From Panagrolaimus kolymaensis (Eukaryota > Nematoda > Chromadorea > Rhabditida > Panagrolaimidae), in contig JAJQJQ010000023.1 of assembly GCA_028622995.1 (NCBI GenBank), positions 2,790,001 through 2,854,000 of the forward strand: a DNA stretch of 64,000 nucleotides, given 5' to 3'. The position numbers were made by a program, and so were the translations under genes. Positions 37,745-50,615 of this stretch are shown here, one piece after another (the stretch's first letter is position 1; every line of letters begins with the position of its first letter). The notes beneath the pieces are model-generated. The model searched no databases and was not told the DNA's origin. It saw nothing but the letters and a program-made list of their open reading frames with translations.

Positions 37745-39917
37745 TTTTTTTTCTCATTCAAAATAAGTTTGAGACAGCTGAAATCATAGAAAATTTTAGA
37801 AAGAGTTAGCTTATCAGCTGTGTGTGATACAAACCGATTAATTTTCTAGCGGAAGAAAAAATTATCAAAGAGGAAACAAAAAAGATGCAATTTTCTCACA
37901 AAAAAAAGTAAAAACATGGACAAAGTTTGTGTCTGAGTCACCACATTTTCTTTTTTTTGACTAAAAGTAAAAAAAACCTTAAAGTTCAGTAGAGGTAACA
38001 AAAAAAATAAAAGTTCTTCTTCACAGGGAGAAAGAATATTGCGCAACAAAAAAATGAGAGAGAAATAATGCGAAAGTCGATTAGCAGCTGGAAGGTCGCA
38101 ATTGCAATAGTTGTCTTGTTTGCGGCTGCTGCTGCCAGCCGTTGCTCAGATTTTGTCTTCTTTTTTTTTGTTGTTTTTGGCTCTTTAAAGAAACAATAAA
38201 AACAAGGAAAACAATGATGTCGGAAATTTTTTAAACGTGATTGAGGCTAATAAACTATTTTTAAAAACTAGTGAAGGGAAAGCTCTATATTAAGGAAATA
38301 ACGATAAATTCTCGAAGCAAAGACAAGTTTAATTTTAAACTCAAATAAATTTGTTCTAAACACATCTTCCATTCTAATCTTTTTTTTAAAAGGCATTCGT
38401 CCTTATTTTTTTATTTTAACCCTAATTTTTTATCCCACAATTTTACGTCGAAAATTTAGGATTCAAAAAAATTTAAGTATAAATTTGTATCAGAAACTTT
38501 TACTAAATCTTGGTTCCATATAATCTCTTCCAAATTCAATATCCAAAAGCATTTTTTTTAAGATATTCAACTTTGCTCTCAGACCAAAAAACATCTTTTT
38601 CTTTAAATTTGCAACAACAGAAAAAAAAGAAGAAAGAGGAAAGTGAAACAATTTTGTGCAAAATTCAATTGTGCAAATATTGATGCTTTTTTTGGGAGAA
38701 GAGTGAAAAAAAGAGGATAAAAAGTGGACGATGATGTGAATCAAAGAAAAAGAAAAAAGAAGACAACAAAGATAACAAAGACGAAAGCTTCGTCATTTTT
38801 CCACACCTTTTTGTTAGTTAACAAAGGCTTATAGAGAATGTTCTTTCACTTTCTTCTTCATCACAGCATTGGCATATAATATACGTCAAAATGCAACGAG
38901 ATAGGATTGTTGTCGCGAAGCAACAAGATAATATTTAAGGAAAAACATATTTTTTGCTTCATAAAAAGATCACAAAGCAAGTGTAAAAATATGCTGGAAT
39001 TATCATAAAAAAAATCGAAAAAAGTTGTAAAAAGGCGTTAAAAAAAGTATGTGTGGAGAGAGAAATCGGATTTTTTTTCCAAAATATAAAAAAGTCAAAA
39101 AACACATGGGAGAGAAAGAAGAATTATAAATGGAATTATAAATTAAAAATTCAGCATTTTTAGTTTTTTTCTTAAATAAACCAAAAATATGCAACCAACC
39201 AACGTCAAAAAAGTTATTACTCAGAAATTTTCAACTGCCGGAAAAGGAAAAGAAAAAATTGGCAGAAGTTTTTATTTATTGCTTAGTCTTTTTTGTGATA
39301 AAAATAAAATAAATACACAGAAAATGATGATGAAAATTATTTTGGGATAGGTAGGCAAACTTTGAAGAAAGAAAGTTTATATCGATAATTTTGCAATTAC
39401 CGTAGCCGGATAATGAATATGCTATAATGCAATTAGATGTTCCAGAAGCTTCAAAACAAATGAAACACAAAAGGGGAAAAATTTACCACCAAAAAAGTGT
39501 TTTACTAAACCATGAAAGTAGCAAGCTTTTGGCAAGCGATAAATTTCATGGATGAAAATTACAGGAAATCCTTTGTTTGCCAAAGAAAATATCGCAAAGT
39601 CATTTGCTGCTTATTTGTTTGCTCCAAATGTTTGAGTTTAGAATATCTTTAGTAAATAAAAATATTTATAGGCTTTCTAAGAATTGCCCAAGATTAAAAG
39701 GAATTTATTATCACAAAATTTACATAAAAAAATAATTGCAGCAATAATACTCGATATAATAAATGCAAAAATAAAATATTCAAATTTAATCGCAAAAAAA
39801 AATTTCATTTAACTTTTTTATTTTCAAAGTTATTTTCACTCCGTTGACCATTGTCTTTAACGCAGTTGTTTCAACGAATTTTATTAACTTCTTTTCTTCT
39901 TTCTTTTGTCTTCGTTG
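37745..39917. other. 2.2-kb non-coding region
   Basis: Purine-rich on the + strand (many GAAA/AAAG runs), mirroring the pyrimidine-rich region at 32750-34650. No gene is supported; the minus ORFs are Phe-rich artefacts. Confidence 0.6.
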
Positions 39918-40984
39918 ATGTCAACCAACAATGTCGAAGATGATCTTGGTGGGAATGGAGGAAGTGAAGAAAAAACAAAATTCGAAGGCCCAACTTCTCT
40001 CGAAGTAAGTTTATTTTTCTTTACTTTTTTTTCCATCCATTAATTTTTTTGTTTACACTTGCTTCATTCTTCTTTTTTTTTTTTAGGAAACATTGGATGT
40101 TCGTAAACCATTAGGTGTTCGAATTACTAAATCAACGCTTCGTGTAACTAATGTTGAACCAAATGCAGCTGTAGAAGGTGAAGTATTCGTTGGTGATAAA
40201 ATTGTTGCACTTGATGGAAAATCTGTTGCTAATACAAATGAATTATATCGACGCTTAAAAGAACCATCAGCAACTGTACGAGTTCGAATTGAACATGGTG
40301 CTTTTTCATGGTGTAAATATTCTGGAACTACAATCGAAATGTTACAACTTGATAAAGATGTTATTAAAGCTACTGGAAGAGCAATTGATGTTGTAAAGGT
40401 ATATTTTCATATGCTAATACGAGAGCACATATAATTTCTTCATACATATTCCTACATACTTTTACATCTTTGCGTTTTAGGTTTGTCTAAATTTTCGATT
40501 TCTTATGGAAATGGAAGAACAAAAAGAAAATGTACTTCAAATGTCTGTTCGATATGATGCTCGTGAAAGAGTGCAAATAGCCTCATGTGAACCTGGTGGT
40601 TTAGCTGCAATTCATCTTCGACCGGGTGATATTATTCGTGATGTTAATGATCATCAAATCTCATCAAAAGAAATGTTACAATATTATATGTTTGAAGGTA
40701 TTACAGAAAATAATGGACAAGTTCGATTGACGGTTGAAAGAGCTGCTAGTGGTGATGATGCATATCGTGATCAAATTGAAACGTCTGCTGATGTTCTATC
40801 AATTGCGCAAAAACAAATTGCAATATTTAAACAAACTACATCAAAAGAGAAACCTAAGTCCGTGCTCAAACGATCAACAAGCAAATTAAATGTTCGCGTT
40901 ACAACTGATGCTCCACAAGAATTACTCATTCAATCTGATCATGATCCATCAACATTGAAATCTTGTAAAACAGCTAACAAATAA
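39918..40984 (+). CDS. Two-PDZ-domain protein
   Basis: Three exons (39918-40004, 40087-40398, 40481-40984) give 300 residues. PDZ 1 (about 30-100) has PLGVRITKSTLRVTNVEPNA, VGDKIVALDGKSV and VRVRIEHG. PDZ 2 (about 150-225) has RYDARERVQIASCEPGGLAA, LRPGDIIRDVND and VRLTVERA. The spacing resembles small nematode-specific tandem-PDZ proteins of unknown role. The tail is basic and Ser-rich (KPKSVLKRSTSKLNVR). It probably scaffolds C-terminal peptides of other proteins. It sits between the two paralogous channels, which may be coincidence. Confidence 0.85.
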
Positions 40985-42245
40985 TTTCTTTATTCTTCTG
41001 TTTTGTATCTTTGTCTATGTTTTGCCTCCTTCATAAATTTTCTTCACTTCGTCTTGATACATATTTACATGTCTGTTTTTTTGTTGTATTCTTTTTTTTC
41101 TTCAATTGAATTTCCTTTTTTTCTTCAAAAAGACTTGAACGCTTGTTAGAAAAAAACCCTAAAATAAAGGTCGAAGAAATAAATAAAATTTAAAAAGTTT
41201 TTTCTTTTAACTCTTCAACCATTTTTTTGTCATTGTTTTTAGCTATGTCATAAAACAATCGCAAGGATTACGGGGCAGAATTTTTAGCTGCTTTTTCTGA
41301 GTTTGATGCCTCTCATTTTGATGCGTCTTTTTTCAAATATGCATTCTAATTTTACTGAAACGCAATTTGCTTTCGATAACCGCTTTTTTCCTTCTTTTTT
41401 TTTTTACTTTCATGACTTTTAAAATGAATCCCAAAGGATTCATGACATTGCATTGCCCATTTTATTGCCGCTTTTAAGGGGAAAAAAGTATTTTGTTTTT
41501 TAGAAGGATTCATTTTCGCTTCCATTTTTTGTTGCTTTTTTTAGCTTTTGCAAATGAATTAGTGTGAATTGCGTTTGTTTAAAGATACACCGAGAGATTT
41601 ATCATTTTGTAAATATATCCTTGCAAAAGTTATGAATGACTTTATTTTAAAAAGCGAATTGAGAATCGATAACTTATTTTTATGACACCAAATTGAGAGC
41701 TACAGTACACCGTTTTAAGGTTTATTAATTTAAAAAGCTTCGTAGTGAAGTCTTCATTTTGATTTTTTGTTATTTCTTTGAACGCAACTATGTATAGTTC
41801 TAATTATTAGGAGCATTTCCATGTGTGTGAGTAAAACTATTTCCTCACAATTTATGTCGGAAATACCGTAAACTACAAAAACATTATTACATTATTTAAC
41901 AAGTGTCATCAATAAGGAATTTAGCTTGGAACTTCTTTCTCATTCCCACGATATTAAGAAAGCGTCTTCAAAGAAAAAACATTTGTTGAGTTAAAAAAAC
42001 GATTCCATTTTAAATTTAAGCTTTCGACGATGTTTTTTTTACGATTGAGCAAATTTATTTTTTTGAGGAAAAAATAACACGGATGTGTTGGGGCGGCAGT
42101 GGATTGAACAAGATTTAAAACATCTGTTACGAATTAACTGTGTCGTTACTTAAATTTCTTTTCAGAAAAAATCTATTTCTGATTGAACATTATTGAATTT
42201 ATTCTTTTGTTTTCAGATTTTGTTTGCAGAAAAAAAGATTGAACG
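40985..42245. other. Non-coding spacer
   Basis: 3' region of the PDZ gene (AATAAA near 41163) and upstream DNA of channel copy B. No gene is seen. Confidence 0.6.
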
Positions 42246-44244
42246 ATGAATCGATGTTCTCGAAGTTTATTTTGGGCCATTTTTATTATTTATTGTTTTA
42301 AATTAATTCAAGTTTGAACAATAATCAAATTGGGTAGTATAAAAGTTAAAAATATTATAGGTAGAAGCCTTGCATCGGTTGATGCACAAAAAACACCCAT
42401 CTCATTCCATTCATGATGAAACCGAAGAGGACCTTGATGAGGAATACGAAGATGATAATTTTGAAGTTCGATCTTCTTTGGTTTCATCCAAGTCGTTATC
42501 TCGAGAAAGGGTATTCGAACAAGGAGAAACTCGTGATTTTCTTGCATTTTTGAGACGAATTAAATATGATCATCGTCAATGTCCTGGTGAAGATGAAGAT
42601 GAATCTGTTTTGGTTCATGTCAGTGTTGTCGTTAGCAACGTTCGAGCTGTATCTGAAGTTACAATGGATTATAATTTGGAATTATTTTATCGCGAATCAT
42701 GGCTTGACAAACGACTAATGTATGATAAAGAAAAGTTTAAAAATAAAACTGAAATTTCATTGCATGAATCTTATGCGAATTTCCTATGGCACCCGGATAC
42801 ATTTATGCCCAACGCGATTGCTTCTAAAAATCCTCGAAAACAATCAATTTCACATCGATCACTTCTTAGACTTCAAGATAATGGAATTATTTTATATAGT
42901 CGCAGGGTTTCTATTGTTGCAGAATGTCCAATGGATTTAACTTTATTTCCATTTGATTCACAAGTTTGTAAACTTGGTATTGAAAGTTGTAAGTTATCTT
43001 TTCTTCCCAAATAACAGCATTTTTGGAATAAACTGTTGAGTAACTTTGTTTACTTATAATTTCAGATGGTTACACCGCCGAAAAGGTTCAATATCGTTGG
43101 TCTCAAGGTCTTCGAAAAGCTTTAAAACTACACAAAATTCGTTTACCTGATTTTCAAATTAAAGAAGCTTTTGTAACTTCCCATATGGAGCCTTATGCAA
43201 CGGGAAATTATTCTAGACTTTATATTTGTTTTGTTTTTTCTCGATCAGCTGGATTTTGCTTTTTACAATTAATTATTCCTTCAACAGCTGTGGTTATAAC
43301 TTCGTGGGTGTCTTTATGGATGGAAAATGAAACATCATTTCAAGTACATAATTTTTTGAGTGGCCTCTAAATTTAATAATTATGTATTTTTATTTTAGGA
43401 TATGATTTCAATTATTTTAACTATCACATTTTTAGTAAGTTTAATAATTCTCATGAGCATCAAAAAATAAATCTATTTTAATTTAAGTTATTTTCATACA
43501 ATGAAGTCATGCCTCGAGTTAGTTATATCAAAGCTATGGATGTTTATTTGGGTGTTTGTTTTATGATTGTATTTTTATCTCTTATTAAATTATCACTGGT
43601 AAAATACATGCGTCAACGATTACGAATGACTCGAGATACTTCAATTGTGGCAGGAATGATGCCAATGTTGCGGCTCGCAGCCAATGGTATTCCTCTTTCA
43701 CCTAAAACTCCTCCACTAGTTTCTATTATGGCTCAGCATCCTCTTTCCCGAACGAGCACCAATGATGGAAGTAATTTTTCCACGAATATTAATCTTTCTG
43801 CATTTCCTTTACCTCCAACACCAACAAATACAAAAAATTCTTTGCATGAAAAAAATCATGGATGTTGGAAAAAATTCAATGATTTTACTCGTATTGAATT
43901 TTCGGCGCAATTTATGAGGAGATTTCATTGGATGTCACAGGTGAGAGTTTAGTTTTCAAAATTATTATTTCTTCATCACGATATTAAAACCAAAAAAGTG
44001 GGATTGATTTTATAACAAATACGTTTGTGTTTATTTTTAAATCATCAACAAAAATTGTTGACACAATATCGATCCGGCTTTTCTGTTCATTGTCTACTAA
44101 TAAATATATTTTCAGATGACATTCTTTTTTGGTTTTGTAATATTTTGTTTATTTTATTTTTTGGTTTATCCAAACATTCATACAACAGCTATTGATCCTG
44201 CATGTATGCGAGAACAAGGAGAGTGGTTTGCAGAAATTCATTAA
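42246..44244 (+). CDS. Cys-loop ligand-gated ion channel subunit (LGC type), copy B
   Basis: Six exons (42246-42311, 42361-42988, 43066-43343, 43399-43434, 43488-43940, 44116-44244) encode 529 residues. Exon 1 is a signal peptide ([17 protein letters not shown]). The ligand-binding domain, Cys-loop [15 protein letters not shown] and M1-M3 are close to copy [21 protein letters not shown] is nearly identical. The M1-M2 linker is ENETSFQD, again without PAR. M2 is interrupted by a 36-nt exon (43399-43434), an intron copy A lacks. The M3-M4 loop (ATMxP-poor, Pro/Ser/Asn-rich) differs completely. A tandem duplication with the PDZ gene left in between is the simplest history. Confidence 0.92.
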
Positions 44245-45823
44245 ACTTTTCGTTTTTTTGTATCATTTATTTTTCCAAATAAAAAAACCGGTGCTCAAAT
44301 AATAAATAAAAATAATAATTAATATTTTTCTTTTTTGAAAATCACAAATTGCTTCATAGCTTCAAAATGATGTGGAAAACCTTGACCGATGCAATGAAAG
44401 ACTTTTATTACTAAAAAACTATCCGTTCCATTACGTAAACTATGAAGAAAAAAAAATAAGAAAGAAGCGTTGAGCATTGTTTTAAATAAATTTCTTCTTT
44501 GATAATAAATGGGTTTTTAAGAAAGAGAAAGGGGAAGCAAATTTGGGTTGAATGAATAATAAAGATTTATTATCGATAAATCTTTTTTTATTGTGAAAGT
44601 ACGTAAACTTAAAATAACAAAAAAATAAGACCATTGAATCATAGTGTTTATTGTCTAACAACTTATTATCAACACAAAAGTTTCAAATCTTAATAATTTT
44701 TCGGGGTTATTTAAAGTTTTTGCTAACGATTTGTAATAAAAAAAAATTTTTTAACTCTGAGAGCTTGCTTGATATATTTAGTTTGAAGTAGTGAAGAGAG
44801 TGAAACTTTCATGTCGAAAGTTTTGTAAATAGTCTGAGATACGAATATCTACGTAAAAGCTGGCTAGTTTACCCCTTCTCTAGATAATTATTTTCTTTCT
44901 TTTTTTGTTTTGTTTTGTTTATTTACTATTTTGCTCTCTCTTAAAAAACATTTTTCATGACTGTGTTTTTGTTGTCATTGAATTTTTCTTCATTGAAGCC
45001 AGGTAAAAAAAAGTTTTTGGTTTGTGGTTTTTTACACTAAAAATAAAGATGCAATTATTGGGTGTTTATTTACTTGTTTGAATAAACGGATTCTTTTGAA
45101 CCGGTATAAAAAAATAATGTTTGAAGTGGTTGATTACTCGATATATTTTTCATTTTCTTGATCATCACGAGAGACCATAAACATGACGATTTTTTTTATT
45201 TCTACAACGTCCACGTCTTTTTTTGTTATGACCTAAAGTTGTTATTTTTAGAGAACCAAAAAAATTCTTGATGTATTTTTTATTGACAATATTAAAAATT
45301 AAAAGACAAAATAAATAAGTTTTACAGAAATGATGGAATGTTGGCTTTTTTAGAAGTAATTTATATAATTGTTGATGTATGTTTGGATCAAGTGTTTTTG
45401 AGAAAGTCACATTTATGACCATCGTTATTAAAGACTCGTGAGTTACTTCAAAAAGGACACCTGGTAACTAATGCATTGGATGAGAATAAATAAATATTAA
45501 TAATCATAAGCACCACTAACACCTATCAAACGATATCATTATCGTTTTACCGTTTTTTTAAAACCCTTTTTTTTTATCTCTTTCATCGTTAATTGCGTGT
45601 AAGAAAGCGAAAGGGTATTTCTGTTCCGTCTAAATATTTTTTTAATATTCCGGTTTTCCTTTTTTTCACTTTTCTTCTTGATCAATTTTTGTTTGTTTCA
45701 CTTTTAAGATTAAATAAATTAGTCATAAGCATTAGAAAAACGTTCTGCGTGCGACGAATAATATTGTTTTCTGATTTGTTTGCTCATTTATTTACTTTTC
45801 ATCATTTCTTCATTTGTTTCAGG
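44245..45823. other. Non-coding spacer with trans-splice candidate
   Basis: AT-rich, no gene. CATTTGTTTCAG ends one base before the ATG at 45824, so the next mRNA is probably trans-spliced there. The open frame upstream of that ATG (from 45593) is therefore unlikely to be translated. Confidence 0.6.
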
Positions 45824-47419
45824 ATGAAAATTAGTATTTTTGCGCTTTTATTGGTCCTTTTAAATTTTATTGATATAACTAATGCAATATGTAATCTACC
45901 GCCGGATTTTTGGTGTGATCATCCTAAAATTGCCATTCAATGCACTGGCAGCTTACAATACTGTGACGGCTACCGAGCTTCGAGAGCTCATAGCAAGTTG
46001 AATTTAAAGTTAGCTTTTGAATCAGCATGTCCAGATTCTCAACAATTCGTTAATTCTCGGCTTTATCCTCAAATTTTATCCAAACCCAATCTTTTGGCAA
46101 TGGTTGATTTTAAAGCCCTTCCATGGGGTTTAGCTAAAAGAGAAGTAGAATCCCATGTTCGATGCCATCATGGTCAAAGAGAATGCACGGGGAATCGTCT
46201 GCTTTCATGTGCCTTCCTTTATTACCAAAACAGCCCATCCAAATCGGGAAAAATATTTAATTGTTTTATGTCTTCAATGGTTTATAAATCTTCACCCATT
46301 CCGGCTATGACTCGATGCCTTCAACATATCCAAACTCCTGCTGAAGCTCAAGCCAGCATTCTTCATTGTGCTGAAACTTCACAAGCTGATAAACTTCAAA
46401 GGCAAGATGAACTTGAAACTCAATCAGTACTTTCCACGCCTCGATTTGTTCCATTCATTGCAATCAATGGCCGCTCACACATTCATATGCAAGCTTATCA
46501 ACTTTTCTTAGGCGATAAAATAAGAATTTGGAATAACACTCTTGCTACCATCGCACCAACCACGGCTCGACCTTCTCGCTGTCAGCTGCCACCTGATTTT
46601 TGGTGTTCAGATCCTTCATTCACTGGTGAATGTTTTAATGCTGCTGGATGTGACGCTTATCAACAACTAATTTATGGAAAACCTCTTAAACTTAAATTTA
46701 TTTATGATTCATCCCTCAAACATTCTCTTGATTATGTCTTACAATATGTAAAACCACATTTCTTGAAAGATGGCCGAGTCACAGTTGAAATTGAACCCAC
46801 ACCTGTTGCTCGTTGTGCCACCGTAAACCCAGCTTGTATGGATCATGCAATACAAGAATGTGTTGCAAGTAAAGTCCCTGATCCCACTGAAAGAACCAAA
46901 TTGCTTTATTGTTTATTGGAAGCAGCAGCAAAAACTCCAGGTGGAATGAAGGATGCATGGTCGCAAAGATGCCACTTTTTATTAACCGCTCACGATCCTA
47001 AATTGAAAGATTCTGTTTTGTAAGTGTCTATCTTGTTAACATTTAACAAATTTTACTCAAATGAATAAATAACATTAAATCTCGTTATATTAACCAAATA
47101 CGAGTCAAATAATCTTAAATCCACTTTCCAGACGCTGCGCAAACACTAATGAATGGCAAACTTATTCAGCAGTGAGATCTGAATCCCATCGCCTTCACCT
47201 CCAACCTCAACCGAAACAATCCGATCCTTGGCTCATCATTAATGACCAATCATTACAATCAGCTCAAGCTTATCAAAGTATCCTTCATCAAATGGTTAGA
47301 GATCATTTGAAGCTTTTTTAAATTAACTATTACTTTTTCAGGTTTGTTTGTGGTATCGTGGCCCATATCATAATCGGGATGCATGCCACCGATGTATTTA
47401 TGAGAACACACACTGTTAA
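45824..47419 (+). CDS. Secreted two-unit saposin-A/GILT-like protein
   Basis: Exons 45824-47019, 47132-47294 and 47342-47419 encode 478 residues with a signal peptide ending near NA|ICNLPP. Two units each start with a saposin-A-like LPPDFWC box (residues about 24 and 258) followed by a GILT-like domain. GILT reduces disulfides in lysosomes using CxxC and carries the signature CQHGxxECxxNxxxxC. Unit 1 has CHHGQRECTGNRLLSC but its active site is CPDS, with the second Cys lost. Unit 2 has neither CxxC nor the signature, only CMDHAIQEC. Reductase activity is doubtful. Using the GTTAAA donor at 47415 instead of the TAA would join a further Cys-containing exon at about 47487, so the C-terminus is uncertain. 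Confidence 0.8.
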
Positions 47420-48001
47420 AAAATTACCTATTATAAAATAATAAAAACATTTAAACCACATATTTTTTTCATTCCATATAATTAGGTACCGGCATGTACA
47501 TTTGGCCAAACGAATGCCAAAGAAAAAAGATGGCAACGATGACACTTTTTTTCAAAATTTTTAAATGCATTGATTCGTTTATGTTTTATCGCTTTTATTT
47601 TTTGATCTTTGACTCATCTGAAAGCCCGTAAAATTCTGTTATTGACATATCCAATTCTTATAGATTGAAAATGATTAAAAATGGGGAGAAAAACAGTTTT
47701 TTTTAGTTTTCTCGAGATGTCGCAGCTTGACTAATTTTTATTTTTTGATATTCGGATTCCTCACCCAAAAATACATGTAACAAAATTAACTCTCAGAGGC
47801 CACTCAAGAGAAAAGTCACTTTTTCAAAGCAAAAACATTAAAACTATTAGAAAATATGGGCATCAGCAAGTGAAAAATGTTGCCTTTTCTTGTTTTTCAT
47901 TTGCAACATGCAAAAAATGAAAGGGGAAGAAAACCTTCATCGTTGCCATTTTTTATTTCAGATACAAATATTAAAACCTTGATATCTTAATTGGGAGTTT
48001 A
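47420..48001. other. Spacer or 3' region of the GILT-like gene
   Basis: It may hold one more exon of the GILT-like gene (GMYIWPNECQRKK from about 47487). Nothing else is supported. Confidence 0.45.
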
Positions 48002-48364
48002 TTAAATTTTATTTTCTCTTCTATCATTAAATTCCCCGTATTTGAAAGTACCTATCCCTCTAAACCATATATCAAAACAAAAATACTTCATTTTCTGCTT
48101 GCCGGTCCCTACATATAATCGATTAAAAAACTTTTTAAAAGCATCTTTCATGAATCGCTGTAAAGTTGAAAGTATACATTTAATTAGGACGTCAGTAATA
48201 AAAATTTCACATTCGTTGATATCTTTGAAAGCTCGTTGTTCCTTTGCCTTCGACGATGAAAGCCGCTTAATAAACGCAGAATGATCCAACAAAAAATTAA
48301 CGGATGTATCAAACAACGAAGGGCTTGCTTTCTGACATTGTTTATTGAAACGGCAATCCAACAT
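48002..48364 (-). CDS. Hypothetical 120-residue protein
   Basis: An uninterrupted ORF from ATG 48364 with evenly spread Cys and aromatic residues (MLDCRFNKQCQKASPSLFD; NECEIFITDVLIKCILS; MKYFCFDIWF). No signal peptide, no domain recognised and no intron needed. It lies between the GILT-like and VTA1 genes. It could be one exon of an unfinished or decayed gene. Confidence 0.35.
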   Translation of the reverse strand: MLDCRFNKQCQKASPSLFDTSVNFLLDHSAFIKRLSSSKAKEQRAFKDINECEIFITDVLIKCILSTLQRFMKDAFKKFFNRLYVGTGKQKMKYFCFDIWFRGIGTFKYGEFNDRRENKI

Positions 48365-48591
48365 CTCAAATAAAAAGAGTGTATAAAACAACCGAAATAC
48401 CAAGAATTTTTAATTGTTACAGTAAAGTTGTTGCAAAAAAATTATTTGAATGTAATGAGAAACGAGAAAGTAAAAAAAGATTAGTGTACTTTATTGAAAA
48501 TTTACAATGTCAAATTTAAAAAGAAACATGAATAAAAAGAAAATATTTTACAATGAAACAATGCAAAAGTTAATTATTATAAACAGCATTC

Positions 48592-49807
48592 TTATGATGG
48601 TGGAAGCTTTTGAAGAACACGAATTGCTTTCATCATATTTTCGATAGCAGCAGGAGCATCTTCATAATCGGTAGCACTCATAGCAAATTTGATAAGTTTC
48701 TTAGCTTCAAGGAAATCTTCAAGTTTTAAGTCCGATGCTGAAATAATTATATGATTAATAATGACCAGAAAAAGAAAGAAAGTTACCTGGTGCCAATGAG
48801 CTAGGAACCATATTCATATGATGAGAAGAAGAGCTTGCCGATGCTGGAGTAGAATATCCACCAATTGGTTGTTGATGATGTTGCTGGGGTTGAACAGATG
48901 GTCGTGGAGGTGGAGTCGGCTGATTAGGTTGTTGATAAGGTTGATGTTGAGGATACTGTTGAAAACCATAAGCTCCTTGATTTGGATAACCAGGTTGTTG
49001 ACTTGGATCAGGATTTGATGCAATTGAATATCCATCATGTGGTTTCTGAGGTGGTGGATTGTTTTGCGAACGTGGAGGAGGTTGTTGAAAGCCAAAGTCT
49101 TGTGCTGAAGGCGCAGGTGGTGGAGCATCCAAATCATCGCCAGCATTATCCAGTCCTTCTGTATTTTTTTCGCCAGGAGGTCCAGCAACAGGAGTTTCTC
49201 CATTCTTCAAGCAAGTGTGAATATAAGTTGCCTTCCATTTAGCATATTTCCTCGCCTTTTCTAAACTTTCATCCAATTCACCGAAAGTTGTGAGAATATC
49301 GAAGAGATGTCCAGCGGTATAATAAGCTTTCACCACATTTTTCGTAAAATTTGCAGCACGATCATGTTCATCAGCAAAATTGAATAATTTGAGAGCGTGG
49401 TTTTCAACTAAAAAATACATCGTAAGTTAGAAACAAAGCTTTGTGAAAAACGAACTATAAGCTTGAGCAACAACATCTTGAGTAATATCATCTCGATTAG
49501 CATTGGCTTTTTTGATCTGAAAAAAGGCCATAATTAGTCGTAGAAAATAAAAGAAAAAGTAACTTACTGTTTCAAGGTTTCCCAAAGTTGTAGCTAAGAA
49601 TTGCATTGCTTCTGGAGAAGCTCTGTCAATTTTCATTCCAGCTTGGACAGCATAATACAGAGCTAAAATAACAAAGTATATTCACGAATGTTTAAAAAAG
49701 CTAAACTTACCCCAATAATAAATGACAATATCACGTTGAGAATATTCTTGAGCTATTTTAACGTAATGTGCAATGCCACGCAAACTTTGAGGGACGTTAA
49801 TGCTCAT
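48592..49807 (-). CDS. VTA1: VTA1 (LIP5) regulator of the VPS4 ATPase
   Basis: Five exons (49807-49711, 49662-49568, 49516-49456, 49407-48787, 48737-48592) give 339 residues. VTA1 activates VPS4 to disassemble ESCRT-III on endosomes. The N-terminal MIT-like bundle (about 1-160) has IAHYVKIAQEYSQRDIVIYYWALYYAVQ and FNFADEHDRAANFTKNVVKAYYTA. A long Pro/Gln-rich linker (about 165-285, many QQP and PPP) leads to the C-terminal VTA1 domain KLEDFLEAKKLIKFAMSATDYEDA. TTTCAG just upstream of the ATG is a likely spliced-leader site. Length is close to human LIP5. Confidence 0.95.
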
Positions 49808-50615
49808 ATCGTTGGAGTTAACTGAAAAACAAAAATAAATGAGAAAAAATAAGAAAGTGACAAATTTATATAAAGCAATGTGGATGATGATGAATCATGC
49901 AATAAATGTCGAAACACGAAAGCGAAAAGACGTTGGGAGTTTTAAAGATGGGCTTACTAAATCGAGAAAAGAATAAATATGGACAAAAAATGCTATACTC
50001 GAACGATGTTTAGTTGAAAAAGGTAAAAAAATAACAATAGCCGATAAGGAAATCATGTGGTTAAAATGATGCTATTTGTGGCCAAATTTAAGGAATTGCG
50101 ATATACAAAATAGTTAACCCAATTAAGAAGTACTTCCAAATACGAAAAGTTGTTTCTAAACTTTGAAGAAGAAATAATTCAAAAGAATGGCAAAAAATAT
50201 TAAAGGAAATCAGGATGTAAGAAGAGCCGGAATTCAAGAGAAAAAAGCAACAAACAAACAATAAATTTTTTTACTGAAAACGATTGATAAACAGCGATTT
50301 ATTTGGCAAAGCGTTTTAAACGCCCCAAAAGATTAACGCGCGTTTACATACAGTAATATCAATGACAGTTTTATTTTGCTTAAGGCAAAATCAACTTGAA
50401 TAAATCCATGAAAATAATATTAATGCACTCAATGTTGTTGGACATGTGAGTGATAATAAGTGGATGGAAAATTGACGTTTCGTAAAGTATTCCTTGAAAC
50501 AAAGAAATCGATGTTAAACGTACTTACAAAAAAGAAAAAATGTATGTAACAATAAAAAATTTATTCATAAACTCAACAATTATAAAAGAAAAACACAAAA
50601 CCAAATAATAAATTT
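49808..50615. other. Non-coding spacer
   Basis: VTA1 upstream region and FCF2 3' region. No gene is seen. Confidence 0.6.

Noticed and set aside
45593..45823. N-terminal extension of the GILT-like protein
   Set aside because: No ATG, poly-Phe composition, and TTTCAG lies one base before ATG 45824, which directly starts a signal peptide.
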